Below, in pieces: positions 39,674 through 46,695 of a DNA stretch of 46,695 nt. Position 1 is the stretch's first letter. The number at the start of each line of letters is the position of its first letter. This stretch comes from CAYZRY01 sp964481005 (GTDB lineage Bacteria > Bacillota_I > Bacilli_A > RF39 > UBA660). Location: assembly GCA_964481005.1 (NCBI GenBank), contig CAYZRY010000007.1:1-46695 (forward strand). The letters run 5' to 3'. Made by a program: the position numbers and the translations under genes. Below the pieces are notes generated by a model. That model had not been told where the DNA came from. It did no database searches and saw only the letters and a list, made by a program, of their open reading frames with translations.

Positions 39674-40630
39674 ATGAATCAAATGAATACTTTCAATATG
39701 GAACCATCAAAAGAAGAAGAAACTAAAGATAACTACAACGAAGAGACACCAACTAGTGGTTATGGATCTTTTTATGGATATAGTGAAGACTATGATAGTT
39801 CCTCAAGTAAAGGACTAGTTTTTAATAAAAAGACACTAATGATAGGTGGAGCAGTTTTACTGGGCCTACTTTTTCTTATTGTACTTATCATGTCTTTACC
39901 AGGTGGTAAGAAAACCACGCTAGGACCATCACTTCAGCTATCGAGAGTCGAAGTTAAAAAAGGTGAAACAGTCTCTATTAAGTCTAATTTAAACGAAGAG
40001 ACGTATAGACAAATAATTTGGTCTAGTGATAATGATAAAATAGCGACAGTAAATGCTGGACAGGTCAGTGCCATCGCTGTAGGAACGACTTTTGTTAGAG
40101 CAAAGCTTCCTAGTGGAGCTGAAGAAAGCGTCGAAGTCATTGTAGAAAGTGATCTTCCTGACTTTGGGATAGCTGATGGTAATATCGCTATAAATGCTGG
40201 TCAGAGCAAACTATTATCATTCCAAGGAGCACAAGCAGCAGAAATTAAATGGGCTAGTAGCTTTCCGGGGGTAGCTTCGGTAACAAACGGAACAGTTACA
40301 GGTTTAAACAGTGGTAAGACAACGATAATAGCAACAACTAATGATGGAAGAGTCAGTAAGATATTACTTACAGTAAATGGTAGTGTTCCAGAGCCGAGTA
40401 GAATATCAGTTGTTCAAGTTAAAACAATGATTGTTGGCGACACGTTAAAATTAGTAATTAAAACTTCTCCAGATAATGCAGTTAAGTTATTTAGCTATAC
40501 TAGTTTAAATACATCAGTTGCAACAGTTGATACAAATGGTAATGTAAAAGCAGTAGGTAGAGGTGTAACAAGTATTAAAGTTACCTCGTACAATGGCATT
40601 GTCAGCGCTGCTAGAATAGAGGTATATTAG
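39674..40630 (+). CDS. Membrane-anchored protein with BIG2-type Ig-like repeats
   Basis: 318 aa. The N-terminal 50 residues are polar and acidic, presumably cytoplasmic. One membrane helix (55-75) is followed by an extracellular part with three bacterial Ig-like (BIG2) repeats at about 88-150, 158-225 and 235-318. Repeat hallmarks include IIWSSDNDKIATVNAGQVSA, IKWASSFPGVASV and the TSLNTSVATVDTNGNVKAVG stretch. ATG 39674 is preferred over 39647 because AGGTGAT lies just upstream. The gene ends 8 bases before nifJ. BIG2 proteins are usually adhesive or structural; this one has no sorting signal. Confidence 0.82.
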   Translation: MNQMNTFNMEPSKEEETKDNYNEETPTSGYGSFYGYSEDYDSSSSKGLVFNKKTLMIGGAVLLGLLFLIVLIMSLPGGKKTTLGPSLQLSRVEVKKGETVSIKSNLNEETYRQIIWSSDNDKIATVNAGQVSAIAVGTTFVRAKLPSGAEESVEVIVESDLPDFGIADGNIAINAGQSKLLSFQGAQAAEIKWASSFPGVASVTNGTVTGLNSGKTTIIATTNDGRVSKILLTVNGSVPEPSRISVVQVKTMIVGDTLKLVIKTSPDNAVKLFSYTSLNTSVATVDTNGNVKAVGRGVTSIKVTSYNGIVSAARIEVY

Positions 40631-40638
40631 AGGTGAAT

Positions 40639-43600
40639 ATGAATTTAAGAATAATGGATGGTAATGAAGCGTGTAGTTATGTTTCATACCAATTTAGTGA
40701 ATTAGCTGGTATCTATCCGATTACTCCGGCTTCGACGATGGCTGAGACAATTGAGCAGTGGTCTAGTGAAGGAAAGAAAAACTTTTGGGGAGACCGTGTT
40801 GGAGTTGTCCAAATGGAAAGTGAAGCTGGAGCTATTGCCATGGTTCATGGTGCTTTGCAAAATGGAAGCTTAGCAACTACTTATACAGCTAGTCAGGGAT
40901 TATTACTGATGATTCCTAACATGTATAAAATAGCTGGCGAATTACTTCCTTGCGTCATCAATGTCGCTGCTAGAACAGTAGCATCACACTCTTTATCAAT
41001 CCTTGGTGATCATCAAGATATCTATGCTGTCAGACCGACAGGTTTTGCTATGCTTGCTTCATCATCAGTGCAACAAGTCATGGACCTTACCGGTGCATCT
41101 TATCTATCTACTCTATCTAGTAAAGTACCGTTTGTTAACTTCTTTGATGGATTTAGAACAAGTCATGAAAAACAAAAGATTGAAACAATTGATTTAGATA
41201 AACTAAAAGCTTTGATAGATCAAGATAAATTAAAAGAGTTCAAAGGAAGAAGTTTATCTAATTCTAAAGATACTAGAGGAACTAATCAAAATGATGATGT
41301 ATTCTTTCAGATAAGTGAAGCTCACAATAAATATTATGATGCTTTACCTGAAATAGTAGCTGGTTATTTAGAAAAGATTAGTGAAATAACAGGTAGATCA
41401 TATAAACCATTTAATTACTATGGGGCTGCGGATGCTGACAGAGTTATTGTAGCTATGGGATCTATTTGTGAAACGACCAAAGAAGTTATTGAACATTTCA
41501 ACAATCTTGGTGAAAAACTAGGATTGATCGAAGTTCATTTATATAGACCATTTAGTAGTAAATACTTTTTAGATGTCTTGCCAGAAACTGTTAAGAAGAT
41601 AGCTGTACTCGATAGAACAAAGGAAAGTGGAGCTCATGAACCACTTTACCTAGATGTTAAGAGTATTTTAGCTGATCATCGTAAAGATGTTGAAATAGTT
41701 GGTGGAAGATACGGATTATCTAGTAAAGACACAACTGATTACCAAGTAAGAGCAGTCTATGAGTTTTTAAATAATCCAGATAAGTTCGATGGATTTACTA
41801 TTGGTATTAATGATGATGTAACTAATCGTAGTCTAAGTGATGTTTATTTTGATAAGAAAAAAGAAGCTCACGAAGTATTAATCTACGGTTTTGGATCAGA
41901 TGGAATGGTTACTGCTTCAAGTGATATCATCAGAATAACTGGTGGAAACACCGAGGCCTATGTCCAAGGTTACTTTGAATATGATTCTAAAAAATCCGGA
42001 GGTCTAACAAGATCACACCTGCGTTTTAGTAAAAATCCGATTAAAAGTACTTATTATGTCGAAGAAGCAAACATGCTCGTTTGTTCAAATGACAACTACT
42101 TAGGTAAATACAGTATGTTAGATCATATTGCTGATAACGGAATATTCCTACTTAACAGTGATAAAAGTGCTGAACAGATTGCAAATCTTTTAAATAATCA
42201 TGAAAAGCGTATTCTTCAAGGTAAGAATGTTCAAATGTATACAATAGATGCAACGACGATTGCCCAAGAAGAAGGTCTTGGTAACAAGATCAATACGGTT
42301 CTTGAAGCAGCAATCTTTAAGTTATCTAAAATAATTCCTTTCGATTTTGCCGTCAAGCAAATGAAAGAAGATTTAGCTGAGACTTTTGCTAATAAACCGC
42401 CCGAGGTTATTGAAAAGAACGTTAATGCTATCGATAGAGCTCTAGAAAGCTTAAAAGAGTTCGATGTTAAAGGACTAGTTATCGGTGAAACTAACACAGA
42501 AAAGAGTCTTTTCCAGAAGTTACTAGCTAAAGAAGGCAACAAAGTTTCAGTCAGTGAGCTCGAGCAATATGTCGATGGATCGTTCCCTGGTGGACAATCT
42601 ATGCTTGAAAAGCGTGGTATAGCAGAGTTCTTGCCATGTTATAACAGTGAAAAGTGTATAACTTGTAATCAGTGTGCCTTTGTCTGTCCACATGCGGTTA
42701 TTCGTCCGTTCTTGTTAACTAAGGAAGAAGCCGAAGCAGCCCCAGAGTCAGTTAAGAAAACTTTGATACCGGCAAATGTTCCGGGAAAAGATTATATGTT
42801 TACAATTGGAGTCAGCTACAAAGATTGTACTGGATGTTCACTTTGTGCTAATACTTGTCCTGGAAAAGGCGGAGAAAAAGCCCTTGTGATGACCAAATTT
42901 GACGAAGCAACGACCGAAGAATTTGTCGAACGTAACGATTATTTGTACGCAAATATTAAACAAAAAGAAGCTATGGCTCCAAATACTGTTAAGGGAAGTC
43001 AATTTATCAAACCAAAGTTTGAATTTTCTGGAGCTTGTGCTGGATGTGGCGAAACTCCATATCTAAGACTCTTAACCCAGCTCTTTGGCGAAGAGTTAGT
43101 TATCGCTAATGCAACTGGATGTTCATCGATCTATGGTGGAAATATTCCTGGAACCCCTTATTCAGTTCCTTGGGCAAATTCACTTTTCGAAGACAACGCT
43201 GAGTTTGGTTATGGTATGGCCGTGGCTGATCGCTTACGTAAAGAAAAATTACTTCGCCTTATCGAAGATAATTTAGATAAGTTAAATCCAAAAGAAGTCT
43301 TTGAAAACTTCATGAAGGAACCAAACTATGCCAATAGTCTAGAGGTCCTAAAACATATCGATAATATCGACATCGAAGAAATCAAAGAACTCAAAGACTT
43401 TGTCGCTACTAAGTCATACTGGTTGATCGGTGGAGACGGATGGGCTTACGATATCGGCTTTGGTGGTTTAGATCACGTCCTATCAACAAACGAAAACGTC
43501 AATATTCTCGTTCTTGATACCGAAGTATATTCAAATACTGGTGGTCAAAGCTCAAAGTCTAGCCGCGCTGGATCAGTTGCTAAGTTTACAGCGACTGGTA

Positions 43601-44058
43601 AAGAGTTAAATCGTAAAGATTTAGCAAAGATTGCCCTAACTTATCCACATGTCTATGTTGCAACCATTTCGATGGGAGCCAACATGCAGCAAACAATCAA
43701 AGCTCTAAATGAAGCTAAAGCATACAATGGTCCATCATTAATCATTGCCTATGCACCATGTATTGCACAAGGACTATTAAAGGGAATGTCTAATACAATG
43801 GAAGAAGAAAAAGAAGCAACTAGAGTAGGTTACTTCCCAATCTTCAGATATAATCCTAGTACCCAAGAATTCTCCCTAGATTCCAAAGCAGACTTTAGTG
43901 GATACCAAGATTTCTTAAATACTGAAAATAGATATAAGATACTTCATAAATTAAATGAAGATGAAGCAGAGAACTTATTAAAACAAAATGAAGAATTTGC
44001 TAAAGAAACTTATAGCTTCTACGAGAATTTAAGTAAAAAAGATAAAACTGAAAGCTAA
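40639..44058 (+). CDS. nifJ: Pyruvate:ferredoxin (flavodoxin) oxidoreductase
   Basis: Single-chain PFOR, 1139 aa, converts pyruvate and CoA to acetyl-CoA, CO2 and reduced ferredoxin; typical of anaerobes. Domains run in the usual order. The N-terminal pyrimidine-binding part has YPITPASTMAE. The middle gamma-type part follows. A two-cluster ferredoxin domain has CITCNQCAFVCPH and CTGCSLCANTCPG. A C-terminal TPP domain has CAGCGETPY, the GDGWAYDIGFGGLDHVL motif and NTGGQSS. I take ATG 40639 with GAGG upstream rather than GTG 40633, which overlaps the ribosome binding site. The TAA stop is inside the terminator stem. Confidence 0.97.
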   Translation: MNLRIMDGNEACSYVSYQFSELAGIYPITPASTMAETIEQWSSEGKKNFWGDRVGVVQMESEAGAIAMVHGALQNGSLATTYTASQGLLLMIPNMYKIAGELLPCVINVAARTVASHSLSILGDHQDIYAVRPTGFAMLASSSVQQVMDLTGASYLSTLSSKVPFVNFFDGFRTSHEKQKIETIDLDKLKALIDQDKLKEFKGRSLSNSKDTRGTNQNDDVFFQISEAHNKYYDALPEIVAGYLEKISEITGRSYKPFNYYGAADADRVIVAMGSICETTKEVIEHFNNLGEKLGLIEVHLYRPFSSKYFLDVLPETVKKIAVLDRTKESGAHEPLYLDVKSILADHRKDVEIVGGRYGLSSKDTTDYQVRAVYEFLNNPDKFDGFTIGINDDVTNRSLSDVYFDKKKEAHEVLIYGFGSDGMVTASSDIIRITGGNTEAYVQGYFEYDSKKSGGLTRSHLRFSKNPIKSTYYVEEANMLVCSNDNYLGKYSMLDHIADNGIFLLNSDKSAEQIANLLNNHEKRILQGKNVQMYTIDATTIAQEEGLGNKINTVLEAAIFKLSKIIPFDFAVKQMKEDLAETFANKPPEVIEKNVNAIDRALESLKEFDVKGLVIGETNTEKSLFQKLLAKEGNKVSVSELEQYVDGSFPGGQSMLEKRGIAEFLPCYNSEKCITCNQCAFVCPHAVIRPFLLTKEEAEAAPESVKKTLIPANVPGKDYMFTIGVSYKDCTGCSLCANTCPGKGGEKALVMTKFDEATTEEFVERNDYLYANIKQKEAMAPNTVKGSQFIKPKFEFSGACAGCGETPYLRLLTQLFGEELVIANATGCSSIYGGNIPGTPYSVPWANSLFEDNAEFGYGMAVADRLRKEKLLRLIEDNLDKLNPKEVFENFMKEPNYANSLEVLKHIDNIDIEEIKELKDFVATKSYWLIGGDGWAYDIGFGGLDHVLSTNENVNILVLDTEVYSNTGGQSSKSSRAGSVAKFTATGKELNRKDLAKIALTYPHVYVATISMGANMQQTIKALNEAKAYNGPSLIIAYAPCIAQGLLKGMSNTMEEEKEATRVGYFPIFRYNPSTQEFSLDSKADFSGYQDFLNTENRYKILHKLNEDEAENLLKQNEEFAKETYSFYENLSKKDKTES

Positions 44059-44075
44059 ACATAGTTTAGCTTTTT
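44051..44075 (+). terminator. Intrinsic terminator after nifJ
   Basis: AAAGCTAAAC (44051-44060) pairs perfectly with GTTTAGCTTT (44064-44073), loop ATA, then T. The nifJ stop codon (44056-44058) is part of the stem. Confidence 0.9.
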
Positions 44076-44096
44076 CTATTAAAATAAGTACTTTTG

Positions 44097-44105
44097 TGCT
44101 ATTAT
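44097..44105 (+). promoter_or_regulatory. Extended -10 promoter of the flippase gene
   Basis: TGCTATTAT, an extended -10 element about 25 bases before the chosen TTG start. Confidence 0.5.
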
Positions 44106-44129
44106 TATACATAGAAACAGGTGATATAT

Positions 44130-45776
44130 TTGAAAATTAAAAAGATGAAACAAGATTCTTTTTTGAAGGGAGCATTTATAGCTACTTTTGGAATAGTCTT
44201 ATCTAAAATATTGGGAATTATCTATGCTATACCTTTCTATTCAATAGTTGGTGAGCAGGGTGGTGCACTATATGGTTATGCCTATAATATATATGCCATC
44301 TTTTTAGGTATATCTAATGCTGGAATACCACTTGCAATGAGTAAGATAATTAGTGAGTATCATACTCTCGGTTATGAAAAAGCCAAAGAGCGTGCAGCTA
44401 GCTTAGGTAATAGAATTCTAACAGTAGTTGGAATAATATCGTTTATTATTCTGTTTGCCTTTGCTGATTACTTTGCCTATTTAATTATTGGTAAGACAAC
44501 TGGTGGTAACTCAGTGGCAGACGTAGCTTTTGTCATTAGAATTATTTCGTTCTCTATTCTAGTAGTACCTATCATGAGTACCTTTAGAGGATATTTCCAA
44601 GGACATAAATACATCCAACCGACAACTATTTCACAAATACTCGAGCAAATTGTCCGTGTTACGATTATCATTGTCGGAAGTTACTTAGCGAGCAGGGTGT
44701 TTCATTTATCGCTTAGAGAAACAGTTGGTATAGCTGTCTTTGCTGCGACAGTCGGAGCAGTTGTCTCATTTGTTTACTTATACATTAAAAAAGCTAAGCA
44801 TAAACATAGCTTTGAAAGTGATCTCGATGTCAAAGAACCAAAAATCAGTGACCGTGAGATAGTATCGACTTTGATGATGTACGCAGTACCATTTATCATG
44901 ATCGATATCTTTAGATCTTTATATACATCAGTTGATACCTTTATGTTAGTTAGAGTCCTTGTTGGAAACTTTTCATATACTAAAGATGTAGCAGAATCAG
45001 TGGTCAGTGTCTTTACGACATGGGGAACTAAGATCAATATGATTATTATTGCTCTAGCTCCAGGGGTAATGACAAGTTTAATACCAACGATAACAAGTAG
45101 TTTAACTCGTAAAGATTATAAAGATGTCCGTTTTAAAATAAATCAGATGTTACAAGTATTATTATACTTAGCTATTCCGATGGGAGCAGGCTTAAGCTTC
45201 CTAGCTGGGCCAGTTTGGCACGTCTTTTACGGAAGTAGCCAGTTAGGACCACAGGTCTATACTTACTATGCTTTTGTCGCTGTCTTTACGATCTTTTTCA
45301 CCACCAGTGTTACAACTGTTCAATTATTAAAAGACTACAAGATAGTGTTCTTATCACTAGTAAGTGGTCTAGTCACAAAAGTGTTCTTAAACATCCCACT
45401 TATCTATCTATTTAATAAGATGGGCTTAGCTGAATATTATGGATCGACAACAGCGACAATCCTAGGTTATCTTGTATGTACGATACTTTGTTTAAATTAC
45501 ATGCATAGAAAATATGAAGTTAATTATAAAGACACTATCGCTAGAGGAATTAAAGTTTTACTTATGACAATGGTTATGATTGCTTCTCTTTGGCTAATAC
45601 GTCTTGTCTTACCGTTTGATGTAAAGGGAAGAATGCTTAACTTACTTGTTGTTACAGCCTACTCAATAGCTGGGTCAGCTATCTATTTAACTGCTACTTA
45701 CAAAAGTAATCTAGTTCATGAAATATTTGGACCAAAACTAATTAATAAAATTAAAGCTAAATTTAAAAAAGGGTAG
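44130..45776 (+). CDS. SpoVB/MurJ-like lipid-linked precursor flippase
   Basis: 548-aa MOP-superfamily transporter with about 14 membrane helices. FLKGAFIATFGIVLSKILG at the start and the YGYAYNIYAIFLGISNAGIP segment are characteristic of the SpoVB/YtgP group, which flips lipid II or similar lipid-linked sugars. The start is probably TTG 44130 with CAGGTGAT upstream. GTG 44121 lies within that site, and ATG 44148 is a further in-frame option. The convergent neighbour is a FemXAB-type peptidoglycan enzyme, which fits a cell-wall role. Confidence 0.88.
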   Translation: MKIKKMKQDSFLKGAFIATFGIVLSKILGIIYAIPFYSIVGEQGGALYGYAYNIYAIFLGISNAGIPLAMSKIISEYHTLGYEKAKERAASLGNRILTVVGIISFIILFAFADYFAYLIIGKTTGGNSVADVAFVIRIISFSILVVPIMSTFRGYFQGHKYIQPTTISQILEQIVRVTIIIVGSYLASRVFHLSLRETVGIAVFAATVGAVVSFVYLYIKKAKHKHSFESDLDVKEPKISDREIVSTLMMYAVPFIMIDIFRSLYTSVDTFMLVRVLVGNFSYTKDVAESVVSVFTTWGTKINMIIIALAPGVMTSLIPTITSSLTRKDYKDVRFKINQMLQVLLYLAIPMGAGLSFLAGPVWHVFYGSSQLGPQVYTYYAFVAVFTIFFTTSVTTVQLLKDYKIVFLSLVSGLVTKVFLNIPLIYLFNKMGLAEYYGSTTATILGYLVCTILCLNYMHRKYEVNYKDTIARGIKVLLMTMVMIASLWLIRLVLPFDVKGRMLNLLVVTAYSIAGSAIYLTATYKSNLVHEIFGPKLINKIKAKFKKG

Positions 45777-45790
45777 TATTACCCTTTTTT
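45766..45790. terminator. Bidirectional terminator between the flippase and FemXAB-type genes
   Basis: AAAAGGGTA pairs with TACCCTTTT around GTAT, with T-runs on both strands. Both convergent stop codons (45774-45776 plus, 45779-45781 minus) are inside the hairpin. Confidence 0.88.
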
Positions 45791-46695
45791 TCTTGTTTTA
45801 AGTTTCTTTAATTTATGATAAGTAGCAAATGCTAAGTTATATAGTTTAAATTTAATAGGTGAGATAGCTAGATCAAATTCTCCGACTAATTCGTGAACTT
45901 CTCCACCAAAGCCTTTCTTAAACTCATATACTCCATAAATAGGATTATTTTCTTTTTGAAAGTTTCCACTTATTCCGTAGAAATCACTCCAAAGTTTTTT
46001 CCTGTCAATCGCATCTTTAATATGAGCTTCATACATGGCATATTTAGGCGTAAAACTCTTGTATTCTTCTAACATACCACTATTTAGACTAAGATACTCT
46101 AAGCCAGCATCTAATGAGATTAAAACAGCTATATCTTTACCGTCTGGATTATCTTTAGCAAAAGCTTTAGCTTTATCTAACTCTTCTTCATATTTTTTAA
46201 TTAAACGATCAGAAGTCTCTTTGCTATTTTTAAGTTTAGCACCGACTTGTTCAGTCTTTAATTTCTTATCTATTTCTTTGGCGTTATCCTGTTCCTGTTT
46301 TAGATTATCTTTGGCTTGTTCTAAATAAGCCAAAGGATCTAAATGAGCTAAGTAGATAGTCATCATATCGCCAAGATTATCCTGCATCTGTTTATAGTAA
46401 CTAAATGATCTTAAAATAAACTTCTTACGTTTAGAACTCTCTTCGAGAATATCAACGACCGTTTCTAAGTCTTTGTCTGTAGCTTTTCTAACGCTTAAAC
46501 CGCGCTTACTACAAGTAGCAATATTTTTTCTGGTACTTTTAGAAAAATTAGCTTCGATTTCTTCATATGTTTTATCTAGTTTTAATTTATATATCCATCT
46601 AGGCTGCAATTCTTTTTCTATTCCTAGATTTAATCCGTGATGAGTAAAGCCCATGTCTTTTAACGTACTTACTAATTTATGACCTTCGTCATTTT
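45779..46695 (-). CDS. FemXAB-type peptidoglycan interpeptide-bridge aminoacyltransferase (partial, 5' end cut)
   Basis: FemXAB (MurM/FmhB-like) proteins add amino acids from aminoacyl-tRNA to the lipid II side chain. The visible C-terminal part (about 305 aa) has the family stretch RWIYKLKLDKTYEEIEANF, then KSTRKNIATCSKRGLSVRKA. A helical coiled-coil arm (LEQAKDNLKQEQDNAKEIDK and on) follows, as in FemA/FemX. The second GNAT-like half has GKDIAVLISLDAGLEYLSLN and the KKGFGGEVHELVGEFDLAI ending. The frame stays open to the window edge (codons for GHKLVSTLKDMGF), so ATG 46654 is internal and the true start lies beyond 46695. Confidence 0.9.
   Translation of the reverse strand, partial: NDEGHKLVSTLKDMGFTHHGLNLGIEKELQPRWIYKLKLDKTYEEIEANFSKSTRKNIATCSKRGLSVRKATDKDLETVVDILEESSKRKKFILRSFSYYKQMQDNLGDMMTIYLAHLDPLAYLEQAKDNLKQEQDNAKEIDKKLKTEQVGAKLKNSKETSDRLIKKYEEELDKAKAFAKDNPDGKDIAVLISLDAGLEYLSLNSGMLEEYKSFTPKYAMYEAHIKDAIDRKKLWSDFYGISGNFQKENNPIYGVYEFKKGFGGEVHELVGEFDLAISPIKFKLYNLAFATYHKLKKLKTRKKG

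Noticed and set aside
1900..40000. Very frequent ATCGA/TATCGAT words
   Set aside because: They are common across coding sequence and are explained by frequent Ile (ATC) codons before Asp or Glu. No clustering suggests a binding or uptake site.
46095..46328. Plus-strand Ser/Leu-rich frame opposite the FemXAB-type gene
   Set aside because: It is the shadow of the coiled-coil arm on the minus strand and has no homology or ribosome binding site.
445..46695. Recoded TGA (Mycoplasma-type code)
   Set aside because: Trp is encoded by TGG throughout, and TGA ends genes at expected family lengths (for example tsaD and the 13799-14746 gene).

Overview
The window comes from an AT-rich Bacillota genome using the standard code: TGA is a stop (tsaD, ligA's upstream neighbour) and Trp is TGG. 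EzrA, YlxM, a T-box leuS leader, an S4-type rpsD leader and TQXA/CnaB surface proteins with sortases point to the Bacilli side. NifJ suggests an anaerobe. An uncultured gut-type Bacilli lineage (RF39/RFN20-like) is my guess, from style only. Two 100-N scaffold gaps (17273-17372 and 26890-26989) suggest a draft or metagenome-assembled genome.

Layout. 1-333: end of an rRNA operon (23S 3' end, 5S). 445-2928: tsaE-tsaB-rimI-tsaD, the bacterial t6A operon. 3002-10353: a cell-surface island with two pairs of TQXA/CnaB surface protein plus sortase. Between the pairs lies a two-gene module (small coiled-coil membrane protein plus membrane-anchored phosphodiester glycosidase), and a multi-span membrane protein follows. 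10495-16709: a DUF5305-like membrane protein, pcrA, a sugar-type nucleotidyltransferase and ligA. 16781-17557 (minus): a radical SAM protein broken by a gap. 17649-20060: GH31 glycosidase. 20074-23042: T-box, small membrane protein, leuS. 23120-25247: a flippase-like protein and trmB. 25325-27824: lipoprotein, acidic low-complexity protein (gap inside), DUF948-like and YtxH-like envelope proteins. 27860-28640 (minus): rpsD and its leader. 28703-31355: small protein, ezrA and a prepilin-like protein. 31403-36401: ftsY-ylxM-[HerA-like ATPase, 2-TM protein]-ffh, an SRP operon with two unexpected genes inside. 36475-37638: a large structured RNA and a four-span membrane protein, which I identify as OLE RNA and OapA. 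37694-39604: a second copy of the coiled-coil/phosphodiester glycosidase module. 39674-46695: Ig-like (BIG2) membrane protein, nifJ, a MurJ/SpoVB-like flippase and, convergent to it, a FemXAB-type gene cut by the window end.

Main points. (1) The 36475-37031 RNA has a consensus-type -10 box just upstream, a perfect 10-bp closing stem, and a downstream protein that fits OapA. (2) The coiled-coil/phosphodiester glycosidase module occurs twice, and both partner proteins end in an EF-hand-like acidic loop. (3) A HerA-like ATPase and a two-TM protein sit between ylxM and ffh. (4) The second gap is flanked by an exact 55-bp direct repeat. It is probably a false gap or a short tandem repeat, and merging the ends restores a clean reading frame. 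I see no CRISPR array, insertion sequence, prophage or tRNA gene. The only intergenic stretch over 300 bases (36402-37050) is filled by the large RNA.
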